This document shows, in pieces, positions 22,864 through 35,069 of a stretch of DNA of 64,000 nt (the stretch's first letter is position 1; each line of letters opens with the position of its first letter). This DNA comes from Andrena cerasifolii (taxonomy: Eukaryota > Arthropoda > Insecta > Hymenoptera > Andrenidae). Made by a program: the position numbers and the translations under genes. Location: NCBI RefSeq assembly GCF_050908995.1, contig NC_135122.1, positions 15,788,501 through 15,852,500 on the forward strand. Direction: 5' to 3'. Below the pieces are notes generated by a model. The model ran no database searches. It saw nothing but the letters and a program-made list of their open reading frames with translations, and was not told the origin of the DNA.

Positions 22864-23700
22864 AAATTTGCTTCCATCTGTGCTCAATGCACTCTCTTTA
22901 ATATTTCCTTTAAGTTTCTTTATTTTGCTTTTTAAATTAACGTTTTTAAATTTGCCCGAGGAATCCTATAATAAACGTCGCATCATTTGCGACGATACTG
23001 CAATTGCGAAAATGCAACACGATCTTTGTCCCTGTCCCTAGTACTGGCAATGTCGCCCCGCGTCGAATTTACCTATCTCCAATCGTTAGCCTTTGCACTC
23101 TATTCTACTCCCCTCAACTTCCGAGCGCAAGCACGTGGTCGAAGCGAAGCATGCTCTCCCATGGAGGTTCACCTCGGCCGCCGTATCCACGCCAATCTAC
23201 ATATCGATGATGCGCTGCGACACATTGGCCAAGCACGTTGCCACGGCACACGGCACGCTTTTATTTTTGGCAGTATTACTAATGCGCGACGCGACCGTGA
23301 CCGGCACACCTTTGCCCGTCCTCTCGTCGCCCAAATTAAAATTCATATCAAGCGGCCGCAAATCCCCTGGCTCCGCTGTTATCGCGCGAAGGAATGTCGT
23401 CCGTCTCGTAATCGCCAGTGGACGATTAAAGGTCGACTTCCCATTTACCAAGTTGCCTATCGCTAACCAGATTTCCGAACCTCGAAACGTTCCAACAGGT
23501 ACGGGAATCCCTAGAAAAAAAGCGAGCAGCAAGCTGGACTGCACGTGGAAGTCGCGAGAGCACAGAGTAGCCGTTGGTTCGTACAAAATAACAGTGTAAT
23601 ACTTCTCCTCACAGAGGCACCTTTCACCGCTGCCATCTACGCCAAAGGAAACGCAGTAGGTACCATTGCATACATCTGGCGAGGCCAAAGTCGGACTCAC
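22864..23700. other. non-coding, probably intron of the next gene
   Basis: No protein recognised. It lies just downstream, on the minus strand, of the exon at 23701-23875, so it is probably intron. Confidence 0.4.
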
Positions 23701-23875
23701 CTTTTTCCTTGAATGAGTAATACTTAAAGATGCTCGTCTTCCGACCGGTCTGGCTGCGCTCCAGTTCAGGGAAGCTAGCCGTCTCGTCGAACGTCCCATC
23801 CTCGTCCTGTTCCAGCTCCTCTTCCCCCTCTTGGGCCTGCTCCTTCACTTCCCCGACCACCGTTTCCTCCTCCAT
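23701..23875 (-). CDS. unrecognised protein, acidic first coding exon
   Basis: An ATG followed by 58 codons runs into a GTGAGT splice donor. The peptide is strongly acidic (runs of E, D and Q over residues 1-30) and then turns basic and aromatic, with the segment SQTGRKTSIFKYYSF near the end. I do not recognise the family. Support for a real exon: a clean donor in phase, codon-like composition, and a CpG-rich upstream region (23880-24360) typical of a promoter and 5'UTR. The rest of the gene would lie to the left but no further exon could be identified in the window, so the intron is long or the gene is very dispersed. Confidence 0.5.
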
Positions 23876-24979
23876 GATCCACGATCGATCTCCCTGCGAA
23901 CGAGCGCGCCAGTTGCTCGCCCCGCTGTTCCAGGGCGCGGGGAGGGGGGGGGGAGAGAGAGAGGCGACGGAGGAGACTGTTCACGTGCGCGCGAGGCTCG
24001 AGGGAGCCTTCCTCGCCGACTGCGGGCAGAAGAACGGTCGCGCGGAGCGACGAAGGACGGTTATCGGTGTCGAGACTCGGTTATCGGGGCACCTTTGTCC
24101 GCCAAACACATTCGGCCGAGGGAATGCGCGAGACTCGCCCGCCGGTGACTTTGCTGCCTCTTGGCTTTCCTTCTGCTTCCCTGGTGCGGGCTACCTCGCC
24201 GCACGCCCCCTCCCGGGCCTGTTACGACTCGCGGCGGCCTCGCGCTCGGTCCCGTCGTCGCGGCCCCCGAGTCGTCGCCTCCTAGTGGTCACGGCCGACG
24301 GCGACGCGCTCCAAAATTAACCGCGCGCGCGCGTTCGATCACGCGCGACAGTAGGCAATGTAGGGGTACTCGAAAAAACCGGTGCAGTTGTCGATCGGCA
24401 GCTTTTGAATTGTTAAAAGGGAATAGTGTTAGGTAGCACTGCGCGTGAAGGAATTGACACAGGGGGGATGCAGCGGCTGCGAGGCATCTGGGCCTCGACC
24501 TGTACAGGGGCCCCAGAAAAAGCGAAAAAGAAGAGAGAAGAAAAAATGAGGAGGAAAAATATTTATTTGATTCGAATTAATTTATAATTATAATTTGTGA
24601 TCGTACGTAGTATGCGGGGACTGTGAAAAAGGAGATTAGAGTATAATGTCTAATGTAATAATATAATTGTTTAAGATTATTAATTATATGGCAATGGAAA
24701 TGTATATTTAAATATGGGAATGCTTGTTTCTTTATTTCTTTTATGTTATTTATTATTATGTTTTTCCGTGAAAAGATATGCCTTTTTACTGCTGAGAAAT
24801 TCTTTGCGGCACCAAAATATTTCTGCACGCGGGCCCCTTTATAGAAAAGGCCGGCCCTGTGCACGTGGAAATGAAATTGTAATTGGTGGCAAGGGTTTGT
24901 AGTTTGTACGCGATTTTTCCCGCGGAATTCTAATCGCGACCCCCGGGGCCCACGTACTATTATACACGGGGCGCGTTAA
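23876..24979. other. CpG-rich putative promoter, then AT-rich debris
   Basis: The part at 23880-24360 is very CpG-rich with GA and GC runs, fitting a minus-strand promoter for the exon at 23701-23875. From 24488 (CTGGGCCTCGACC) to 24859 (GGCCGGCCCTG) the ends look like weak inverted repeats around an AT-rich core, but no target duplication was found. Confidence 0.45.
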
Positions 24980-25369
24980 CCCTTTAACTTCCAGGGTCGC
25001 ACCAGTGCAACAGTCGTTTTAAAAGTGGGTAAAATTCTATCGCCTATATGTAACTTTCCTTAGCAACCGTCCGCAGTTTTCCTGATGGTAAAGTAGATTT
25101 CAATGTTTTCGGTGGAACATATCAAACTTTCTCTTCAAAAATTTATTGTGGATTATCACTTCGGGTTGCCATCTTGTGTTTCCTTATACTTCTCAAATAA
25201 ATCAGTGGAAAATAAACATAAGTGCTTCTTTTTTCTTAAAATAAATAAATAGAAATATGAAAAAAACTATACTTTCCATTTCAAAATAACAAGCTACAAC
25301 ATATATATATATATATATATCAGTCTCACAATTTTGAAATAACGGTTAAAGGGTCTTAGCGTTAAAGGG
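24980..25369. mobile_element. piggyBac-like MITE, 390 bp
   Basis: The element begins CCCTTTAAC and ends GTTAAAGGG, and is flanked on both sides by TTAA (24976-24979 and 25370-25373), the invariant piggyBac target. Subterminal GGGTC/GACCC motifs recur near both ends. The core contains an (AT)n microsatellite at 25301-25321. No transposase is present. Confidence 0.8.
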
Positions 25370-25373
25370 TTAA

Positions 25374-28300
25374 CTAGGCGCGAAATTTTAGCCAAATCCG
25401 TGGCACCAATCCCCTTGTGCACTTCCCCTTGATAGCTGGAAGGAAGGCGGGAAGTCTCTGAAGGGACATGCGAGCAATCGAGTCCCAGATTACTGAGAAT
25501 GGACTATGTTGTATACGCGAAGCATCCTCGCGAGTGAATGTTGTGGTAACTGGGTAAACAGAGAAGGAGAATGGGATCCAGATAATACTGTATATTGTCG
25601 TTCCGAGGCCAACGTGAAAATACATCGGCCATAACCGAACCGGGTATGCAAATTAAAAGCAACTTTGACCGTATGGGTATTGGGTACTAAAGACGGCAAT
25701 TTCGTTACCGTCGAACCGGAACGAGGGATTGCTCAACGAAAGAACGTCACTGATTGAATTATACCTATTTGATCTTCGACAGTGCGAATAAGCTAGTCGT
25801 TAAAATCTTCGTACTTGCGAAACAATTACTGTCGAGCTTGTAATTGACGCACGGTTCACCGTTAATCGAATTGTCGATACGATTGCAAAGTACGCCGATG
25901 TGTTTGCAATTGCGCGTGACAGAAAATACTCGACGGAAAGTCCAGTTATGTGTTCACGATATCGTGAACTTTGAGACCACTACAGGAAGGTTCCACATTT
26001 TATCAAAGCGTGTCCCCTTTTCTGAGATAACGCATAATAGCACCACGAAATAATCTCGCGGAATTATTTAAAAAAAAAAAAACAGCAAAGGAGTATATCA
26101 ATTGCGTAGATACCTATAAGTGTAGATTATCAGTGTAACGCTTCATTGAAATATTAAAGGAGCGTGAACGGCAACAGAAGATACATGAAAAGCGTGAATC
26201 ATATCTCAAAAATAATAGTAACGCTATGCAATGCAAATTTATGAGAAAAAATGGCAAAAGAGATAGTCACAATTTACTTCCGCAGTGAGTTTTACAAGTT
26301 ATCTGGTGGAAATTCGATGACGACGCCGTTTTTAGCTGTATGCGTATCATTTAAACTGATGTGGTCTGTAAATAGGCCGCATTTTTCCCGGGAAGCATCA
26401 GACTACCCGAGAGCAGAAGGTTCGCTTCGGCCTTATATACGAACTGAGCACTCTCAGAGCACTTGCGGGAAACTTTGCCAGCCGCGTAGCCACCTAGGAC
26501 CGAGCAGGGAACTACATTCGTTCGCTACGGCCCATCAGATGTCGCTCGCTGTCGCACGGCGGGACAATACAAAGTTTCCACCGTCAATCGGAACTATTAT
26601 ACGAAGATACTTTACTTGCAACTTTTCGAGTTTACGTAACCATGGAATGAAAGCTTTTCCACGTGTTGCCACAGGACTCGTTAGTTTAAAAATGTATAGA
26701 GATATAATTCCGCGTAATAGACAGCTACGCTAATACGATGAGATTTGCAATTCAAATTTTTTGCCCGTCTATCAATCAATGCCATACTCTATAATGACTA
26801 ATGGCCAGGCAGTTCGTGAAAAGAAACATCAGACGTGCAATTTAGAATAATGAATGCTTGACGCGAAGTGAATGAAAATCGCGAACAAACGATGAAACCA
26901 TTCATTGAATAATTGGGACGCCACTGATTAGAATAACCTGCATGTATTAGAACATTCTCGACCTTGCCCGAGAGGATTAGTTGTCGCGTTTGACACGCGC
27001 TCTCTGACACATTAACTGCACTGTGGAACCCTAATGATAATTCAAGTTTTCGCGGGAACGATCGAAACGAGCCTAAATGACGCACGCTGGGGCGTGTGAC
27101 GTGCACGGAGGAAGTAATTGTAAAAAAAAAGGAAATCGAGACTAATCTCCACTTTTTTGCAGCGCACGTTAACGAGGGAAATGACACAGTTACTACGTTG
27201 ATAAGGCTGCCACGGCAGAGTGGGATCGTGCCGTTTGAAATAACTTACATGATCGTTCGAAATCAATACCAATTACTTTCAAACTCCCTTCGCGCAAAGA
27301 AACCTTCGACAAACCTGATATTACATGTCAGAGATATAACAGTCGCGGTCGTATCTTCTTGCGTTCGGATTCAGCGTGCATCACCCACGTGTTATGGAAT
27401 TATGGGATCGTTATGTCACCTTACGATTCACGGTGGCGGAAGCACACGGATCACGATTGAAGCACCCTTGTCGCACAGTTTCTTAGATCGATCGTCACGT
27501 TCTCGAGGAAAGAGGGCTCCTTTAAGTCAGTAGTACTGGGAAAACCGAAGTACAAGTACTTACAGAAACGCTGCGACTGACGACCGGCAGGCGAACGTTT
27601 AATGCCCCGACGTACACGCAAACGTTATTAGTATTCGAGTACACGAACATCGGCAACTCTTCCAAACTCACGGGTTTCTAAGTGGCAGGCGATACGGGAC
27701 GGAAATTAAGGATTACGATATTGGCGGCACGAGCACCGAGACATAATGTCATGCTTTCGACCGCACTACGCCATGGCTTGTTGTCGTCTGCTGGAGAACT
27801 CTGTGCACCAGCGGCCATATCCCGGCGCATGCGCATCTCGCGCTGCATACTCGATCCTCGCGTTTGCGTCTCCAAATGAATTTCACGCCTTTTCACACAC
27901 TTATTCCCAAACATTCCCGTTCACATTTCTAGTAAACACTTCAGGCATTCGTAAATTAATTCAGTAATTAAAAATGTGATTGAATGTAAGGGAATTAAGT
28001 AACTAATTAAATTTCGCGCGCAACCAAGCCGGCTGTAATCGATTCACCTCTAATTTCAAACTTCATCTCGTTGATTTATTAGGATCGTATGGATTCGTAG
28101 TACATATTCATTGCGTGCGTCTCCTGTATGCATAAATATGGAATTGCAGGAGGCCCGTGAAAAAGATAAATAGCGAGATCCAAGCATATCAATCGATTGG
28201 TCAGGATTGCGTAGAGTAAGCATCGAGAGTCATCACATAACCTTTAATCCCGGGGAGTTCGCGGGCCTAAATGTTCCTCAAGAAGCCGAAAAGAAATTAC

Positions 28301-28539
28301 TTCTAGACAAAATAAAAATAAATAGAAGAAACATAAATCACCAGTTTTTAATCACTGTGCATGATAATTGCGAGCTATTACCTTCCAGAGCACTGTAAAC
28401 TGTAAGCTACTCATTCTACACCCAAATAAAAAGGAACGCACGTGGAAGACATTAACCTCCAAATTCCGTAACGAACGACTATGCTTTCTAGATCTTAAAT
28501 TATAATTCTTATCGCGCGTGTATACGCTTGGAGCTTAGT
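25374..28539. other. 3.2-kb gene desert
   Basis: No protein or RNA gene recognised. A short A-run lies at 26070. The last part, before 28540, probably contains the COA4 promoter and 5'UTR. Confidence 0.45.
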
Positions 28540-28834
28540 ATGACCGTGAAGTTGAGATCAAGCATACAGCAACAGGATGTTGAAGATCCGGTTGAGGAGA
28601 TGCTGAAGAAAACCGGCTGTATGGAATTGCATTATCAAGTTCAAGTATTAACTTTAAGCGCGCATTTAAACGTCAAGGAACTGTAACGTCGCGAAAGGAG
28701 TCATGTAACTTTTAACGTGCTTTCAGGAGTGTATAGCGGAGACCCAAGACTGGAGGAAGTGTCAGGAGCAAGTAAAAAGATTCAAAGTATGCATGGACGA
28801 GTATAAGAAAAAGCGGGAAGGAGCGGATTCGTAA
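28540..28834 (+). CDS. COA4: cytochrome c oxidase assembly factor 4
   Basis: Two exons, 28540-28644 and 28727-28834, give 70 aa. The protein is a twin CX9C (CHCH) protein of the mitochondrial intermembrane space: the first pair is C27-x9-C37, split by the 82-bp intron, and the second is CQEQVKRFKVC. The family hallmark DP-(8 residues)-GC is seen as DPVEEMLKKTGC, followed by ECIAETQDWRKC. COA4 supports complex IV assembly; its cysteines are oxidised on import by the MIA40 pathway (family knowledge). It is slightly shorter than the human protein. Its stop codon lies 10 bp before the start of PTRH2 on the same strand, suggesting one shared transcript. Confidence 0.9.
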
Positions 28835-28844
28835 TCTCGTGAAT

Positions 28845-29267
28845 ATGTCGGTGATAATGAGATACATTAAGCGCGTATGCAATCGTACCTTAAAGTATCC
28901 AAATATTGAGAACTGTAAAATGGTACTTGTTGTGAGATCAGATATACCTATGGGAAAGGGCAAAGCTGCAGCTCAGTGCGCACACGCAGCGGTAGAGTGT
29001 TATCGTCAAGCATCGAGTAACACAAAGCACCAAAAAATGTACGAATCTTGGCTATTAGATGGTCAGCCTAAAATTGTTGTAAAAGTACCTAACGGAGAGG
29101 AACTAGTAGCATTAGCACATAGGGCCCGTAAATCTGGGCTTATTATTTCTTTGATAAAAGATGCAGGTAGAACCCAATTAGTACCTGGCACAATCTCTGT
29201 ACTTGGAATTGGACCAGGCCCGAAACAAGTTATAGACAGCATTACTTCAGGCCTAAAGCTACTGTGA
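28845..29267 (+). CDS. PTRH2: peptidyl-tRNA hydrolase 2
   Basis: A single-exon frame of 140 aa with the PTH2 core complete: KMVLVVRSDIPMGKGKAAAQ, CAHAAV, IVVKVPNGEELVALA, SLIKDAGRTQLVPGT and the C-terminal VLGIGPGPKQVID. PTH2 cleaves peptidyl-tRNA dropped from ribosomes. The animal protein normally has a long N-terminus with a membrane segment that anchors it to mitochondria; here only about 26 residues precede the core and they hold no membrane span, but are basic (R, K, R, R, K), so a cleavable presequence is possible. The ATG at 28845 is chosen; there is no room for a separate promoter after COA4, whose frame is different. An AATAAA lies near 29323. Confidence 0.93.
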   Translation: MSVIMRYIKRVCNRTLKYPNIENCKMVLVVRSDIPMGKGKAAAQCAHAAVECYRQASSNTKHQKMYESWLLDGQPKIVVKVPNGEELVALAHRARKSGLIISLIKDAGRTQLVPGTISVLGIGPGPKQVIDSITSGLKLL

Positions 29268-31636
29268 GTTTTAATCGTACAGGGGCTCGGCGATATGTAT
29301 AAAGAGTTAGTTATCAATATGCAAATAAATATAATGTATACAGGGACTTTCATAGTTTGTCTTATTTAATACTTTATTAACATGCTAAAGCTTCCTTTTA
29401 CTCCACCTAGTTTCATACACAGAAATCAAACGCTAGAGTGTTATTTCAGGTTGATTGAAACACACTTGTCTTCCTTTTGTTCTTTTTTTTATAATACATG
29501 CAATATAATCCTGCGTGTAAAGTTTCTGCCAATTTAAAGAGTGGCCCAAGCAATCGCCTATTTTTGGCCCCACGAGTCTGGAACTGAATTCTGTGCCAAA
29601 TGATACGTGCCTCGTGATGAGACTTCGATCGCAAGAAATTGTTAAGTTCAGGGGACAATTAGTTTCCGAGATATTGGAAGTGGAAGAAGTGAAAATTTAT
29701 TAACGCGTCAGCCGATACGCTCCGATGTACTACGGACTTTCATGTCAATCCAATAATTTAAAGAATTCAGTTCCAAAATCGTGGGACCAAAATTGGGCGA
29801 AAAGGCGCCCCTCATTTTTGGGTCACTCTTTGCGTGTCTGTCTTGTTTTAATGAAAGAAAACGTACACTATACTATTCTCATTATACGATCGCATAGCGG
29901 AATTACATTTAATCTAAATGATTAAAAAGCACTACATTTTACCAGATTTTGTATTCTACTTTTTAAAATTAGATTATTTAAATATACATGTTACCATTGT
30001 ACATTAAATTTTCCGCAAACCAGATGTGTTAGAAAATCAATAAGAACATTTAGATGAAAAGTATTCCGTTAAAATCGCACTACTTCGAAATTACACATCC
30101 ATTCGTGTATAGATCTTCAGCAACATTTCAAAATTTGCATAAAAATGTATATAACTTGTGTAGACACGAAACATTTCTATTTTTACGATAAAAAAAGAGT
30201 ATTTCTATACAACTATGATTCTTTGAGAATCGCTGTTCATATCGTTCTTTGAACTTGGTTTTATATGATTAAGTCCAAAGGCAATATTACACTTTTACAA
30301 CGGAAACTTATAATCAATCGTGTCCGCTACTTCTACGAATATCGAGCTATTAAAAACATTGCACCAACATTTCGATACATACGTACGCGACTTATAAACG
30401 TTCTAACAAAGTATACGTTTGATTATTCTAATACTTATTTGTTAGAAGATTGAGCAAAAACGTTGTAGGAAACTTCTGTGCGAGCACAAACTGATATTTC
30501 GAGATGTGATCTGTACAAATTGTCAGTATTATGTATATAGTTCAAGTACCAATGCTTCGATACATTAATGCACATTTGCACAAAGAAACATGTGAAAAAT
30601 ATTGTATGAAGAAAGAAATTTTAATATCATGATCTCCGTTATTAACGCATATCTATATGTATAAAAGATATATTTATAATAATTTGATTATTTGAATTTT
30701 AATACACTATGTGCTTCTTCGATGTAATACTGAAAGAAATTATGAATGCACACGGAATATTTTTTCTTCGCGAAAACCTTGTGTATAGTATGTTCGTACA
30801 TAAATTCATTTATACACATTAGACATGACTCTATTCCTCCTTCCTCCCACTGTGAAGAAATTCACATTGATTTTATTTTCAGCTTTCATACTTTTTCAAG
30901 CGCGCATTGCGATAGTTTCCACACACAGCAAGTATTATGTAATTACAAAACGTAGCATCAGTGACGCCGTGAAAACGTGTACCACGGTACAAGATTAAAA
31001 AGTTTCTTAAATACAATTGTATAATTAGCTTATTGGATTCCCTACGTGTACTGAATGGACAACAACAAAGAACGAAGATTAAATTAGAGTTATCAATGTT
31101 GGAACGCATGGTCAGAGGGTATGACATAAGTGAACAAAAGTGTACGCGTTATACCGTAGTGATAGGAGATTCTTATCTGTAATGTAAATAAGTAGTAGAA
31201 GACTAATTACGTACGATAATCTTTACTCATACCATAGCAACCTCTCTAATGTTGTATACTTGCCAGCTAATTGTTATGTACATTGGCATAAAAGTTATAA
31301 ATATACATTCGTTAACATTACCACTCTGTATCTACAAAACCGCTACAACTCAACCTTGCCCTTCTTTTGCTGCTACACGATCAAGTAATTACGCATAAAT
31401 ACTCGTCGTGTTCACCCGCTTTATTTCGCTTGCGTCAATTATTGACTTCCTATCACATACGTGAATTTGATTATTAGTGTATTCCTAATTACAGAGTGCG
31501 CAGAGTATATCAGTCTCAAGTAGCATGTAGCGGAGTATTATCAACCCTATAAAATTTTACCATTCTGGTGAATACAGCGTACATCAAACTGTGTAAGATT
31601 GTTTCCTCATTCGTGTGACTCGTCGCCTTTCTGATA
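29268..31636. other. AT-rich spacer, no gene seen
   Basis: Contains the PTRH2 3'UTR and poly(A) signal near 29323 and, at its right end, the 3'UTR of the minus-strand GPR180-like gene. Nothing else was recognised. Confidence 0.5.
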
Positions 31637-33719
31637 TTAAGTAATTATTTTACTAAGTTCCGGGGGTTCCACGTAGTTGTTCAGCACGTGCGGCGCTTCG
31701 TTGAACTCGTCAAGTTCGTCGCCATTGTCCGCCCCTTGTGCGAGTAAAAAGTATTGTTCACTCCGTGTTGGCCAGAGTAGATGCGCCATTACGCAATACG
31801 CGAAACAATCAGCAGAGTACGTGATACCTGAAAATGCAACGCATACATGAAACCAAATAGATTATACGTTGAACCTCAAAATTACAGTGTACTCACCCAA
31901 CAAAAGTTTAAACCTCCACAATGCGCTTACTTGAAGAGCTATAAGTGCTATGATAGGAAGATAAATGAACCAAACTAAAGACGATGCGCCGAAGTGCAGC
32001 AGAAAGTTCAGTTTCTGAGTATTATGTTCGTACGTCATAGTATTCCGAAGCTCGCATAAGAACCAGATCATTATCGCGCTTCGAAACAAGAGGATGAACC
32101 AGCCCGGCCATGTCTGGTACTCGTCGATGTCCTCGATAATGTCGACCTCCGTCTAGAAATATTACGTCAACTTTTTAAATGAAATTACATTCCCGATGCA
32201 TGCACGAGGCGTGCACGAAGATACATACTACAGCTGTTACTCTTTGACCCGTCAGGTACCCGGGTACCTGAAACAACTTCAAGCAATTGAATGTTTTATT
32301 GAGCCTAACGAATAAAGTGTAAGCAATTACTTTTTCTTAATATTTTACTAGGATTTGCTTAAATTCATGCGAATGAAAACACAAGCATTTGCTTTACCTT
32401 GTAGGAATTCCTAAACTGCCTAGGAATTGCTTTTCCTTATTTTTTTAAGGAATTGCTTACAATCGAATGAATAAAAGAAGCAATTGAAGTTGTTCCGGGT
32501 AGCCGGGTACCCAACGGGTCAAAAAGCAATAGCTCTAATACAAACCATGTTCCACACATATAACAGAATATGAACGACTCCGTAACAAAGCCATATAGCA
32601 AAAACTAATGGCTTCCATGTTAATTCCATTCTCGTTACCGCCCATCCTTTGGCGAGTAGTAGAAGCAATAGCATGAACGATGTCTGGAACATACAAAAGC
32701 GAAAGTTAAGACGCACAAAACCTAACGCAGAAGAAAAATTCATCGATCTCGAAACTTACACGCGATAGAATATCAAAAATATCTCCAGCAACTTCCAACT
32801 GTTCGTAGCCGACCCCGTCCAGAGCGAATTTCAACACGTGTATCAAAATTAAGCACACAGCTATGAATTCTAATAACAAACTAGCAGTGAATAATCTTGT
32901 TACAGGATGCTTCTGTAGCCTCACTGCGTACAGCTGCAGTGGCACGAGTATAATGTAGCACATAAAAAAGAGCAGGTAGAGTTCTATGGTGTTCTGCCTG
33001 TCGTACGAGAACTGGTACGTCAAGCTATTTAGGCCACTGGTATTCGGATTGCCGTTTACCAGCCAGATATCGTACTCCAGTTTATCCTCTCTGTCGTAAT
33101 ATTCCCATTGGCAGGTGGTCGTGTTCCTATAGCACGCCACCAAGCTCATGTACCAAAAGCGCGGCTGCCAGAAATCTTGAATGACGTACGTGAACTGGTG
33201 TCCCTTCACGATATTCCATACAGAATCTTCGTCCGAGCATAGCTTACCCTTTGGACAAGGTACTCTCCTTTCGGGAAAGAATAGAAAATTAATAAGTGGA
33301 TCCTCTCGCGATTCTTCTATCCGATTACTAAAAAGACCGCTATACCTCAAAAAGTCTTGACCTTCTTCGTTACAGTGGACATCGTAGGAGCTCTGGTTCA
33401 AGGTGTTGAACATGAGAGCGCAGGCTGCGCTCTTGTCTTCCAGGGTGCGATTACCGTAGTACTCTAAAAAATGACCTCGATCTAAGACCGCCAAGGTGAT
33501 CGGCACGGAGAAGTTCCTCCTCGACGTGACGTTGCCGAAAATATATCCGTACGAGTCCTTCTGCCTGTGACGGTCCGTCTTTTGGAAACCGAACTTTACC
33601 AGAAACCGAAAGAACTCCTTCGTGTCGAAGGTGCCCGAAATGTGCGTGGTCTCGGCGTAGTCGATCCCCGACAAGATACCGGACGCGAGGCAGAACAACA
33701 GGGATGGAAGGATCGTCAT
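31637..33719 (-). CDS. GPR180/TMEM145-family seven-pass membrane protein
   Basis: Four exons (33719-32760, 32683-32546, 32152-31897, 31827-31637) give 514 aa. Layout: a signal peptide (residues 1-19), a lumenal or extracellular domain of about 240 aa with several N-x-S/T sites and cysteines (for example HISGTFDTKEFFRFLVKFGF and FWYMSLVACYRN), then seven hydrophobic spans beginning near ELYLLFFMCYIILVPLQLYA. The membrane part carries the family signatures KFALDGVGYEQL and LLLLLLAKGWAVTR. This is the intimal-thickness-receptor (GPR180) family, related to TMEM145 and other GOLD-domain seven-pass proteins; the ligand and role are not settled. The C-terminal tail is short and acidic. Which of the two paralogues it matches is uncertain. 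Confidence 0.85.
32243..32523. mobile_element. foldback element in a GPR180-like intron
   Basis: The left arm starts TTTGACCCGT and continues GTACCCGGGTACCTG and AACAACTTCAA; the right arm is its inverted copy, ending ACGGGTCAAA. Arms are about 50 bp. It fills most of the intron between exons 2 and 3 and ends 23 bp from the exon 2 donor. No clear target duplication was seen. Confidence 0.7.
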
Positions 33720-35069
33720 TGCGAAACGCTGGCTCGATTCGTGCTACCGTCTGCCGAGATGAATGTCAAGAGGCATCGATCATACAGTTCCTTAACATTC
33801 TCCTCTTATCGAGCACAGCTGTTAAAGATCACTGTTGCACGGCCTATGTTGCACGGGATCTCTCCGCGTGCGTCAAGACGCAGGGTTTCTCGGGAGTGTC
33901 ATCGCGAGGATCACAGGAACCAGGGCACACTCGCGCGTACGCAGACACGGCAGGCAATTCGAAAATAACACCACGCGTTTCATCTGCTAAACGTTAATGA
34001 CCCATACTTCTGATTCGAACTCGGTTTTCCTATTGATTTTCCCCACCCAAAGAGACCGGCCGCCGCGAAATCGTCTCTCGCTGCTTTTTACAAAATTTCG
34101 CGCGCTCCCACGAAGCTGTACCTCCGACCACCGTGTACTGTTAACCTTCCTTCCCGTGATCCCATTTTCCACTCGAGGCAGGTCGATGGAAAGTACAACT
34201 GCCCGTTTGGATCTGCTTTTCCCCCCCCGATGAAACCACTATCAGACAATGTAAGGATGACACATCAACTGTCAGCGTATGTTCATATATTAACACGAAT
34301 TGATCGCTATGCGTACAGAGAAGGTACGGATGTGTACACAGGTGCAAATGTATGAAAAAAATTGCGAGCTATTCAGCTCGATGTAACAACTTGATAGAAT
34401 ATCGTGCATATAACCTCAAAGTGGAAATTCAGGATGTCTATCAGAGCAGTATCTACTCGTCTAGAGTTGAAGATGCAATGATGCATTAATGGTTCTATGT
34501 ATTTAGCTAGAAGAGGCGAAGATTATTCGTGCAACATTATATAATCATTGATAATTGAAATCCTATTATTTAATCAAATCACTGTGTTGAATATTTCCAT
34601 CGCAAGGGCGAGGATGGATAATTTCGCGAGCGATTAGGCGTAAGATACATTAAGAATGATTATCGTTCCAACGAGTTGTAATTGTTAAAGGCTCTTTCCA
34701 AAGCCGTAAAAAATTCGCAAATGGGATAATAGTTATGAGTGGTAAGTCCACTAAACTTGATTCATTGTAATTAAAGAACGTTAAATGTTCATTGGAATTC
34801 TCAACTACTGGCGCGCCCTATGATTGCTTTTGTGGCATATTTTTCTATGGCTTCGTTTCCAAATCATTCCCCTTGCCATTAAAACCCCCCTGTGAACGAC
34901 TCAACACGGGAAAAGAACTCGAAAATTATACTGAAAAAGCAGTGAAACTGCAAAAAATATTAAGCGAGTTACGCCAAGGAGAAATGTCCATTTTTACAGT
35001 TGGGGGAAAACGTGTTTCCGGTTCTCCTCGTCTCGGTGGTCGAGGATGCCGGCGCGAGCATGAAGATTA
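33720..35069. other. upstream of GPR180-like gene, no other gene seen
   Basis: The part at 33720-34200 is moderately CpG-rich and probably holds the promoter and 5'UTR of the minus-strand gene. The rest is AT-rich and featureless. Confidence 0.45.

Noticed and set aside
23004..23599. Long plus- and minus-strand open frames
   Set aside because: Composition-driven frames in CpG-rich DNA with no recognisable domain; they overlap each other on both strands.
24488..24859. Possible DNA transposon with GGGCC-rich ends
   Set aside because: End similarity is weak and no target duplication was found.
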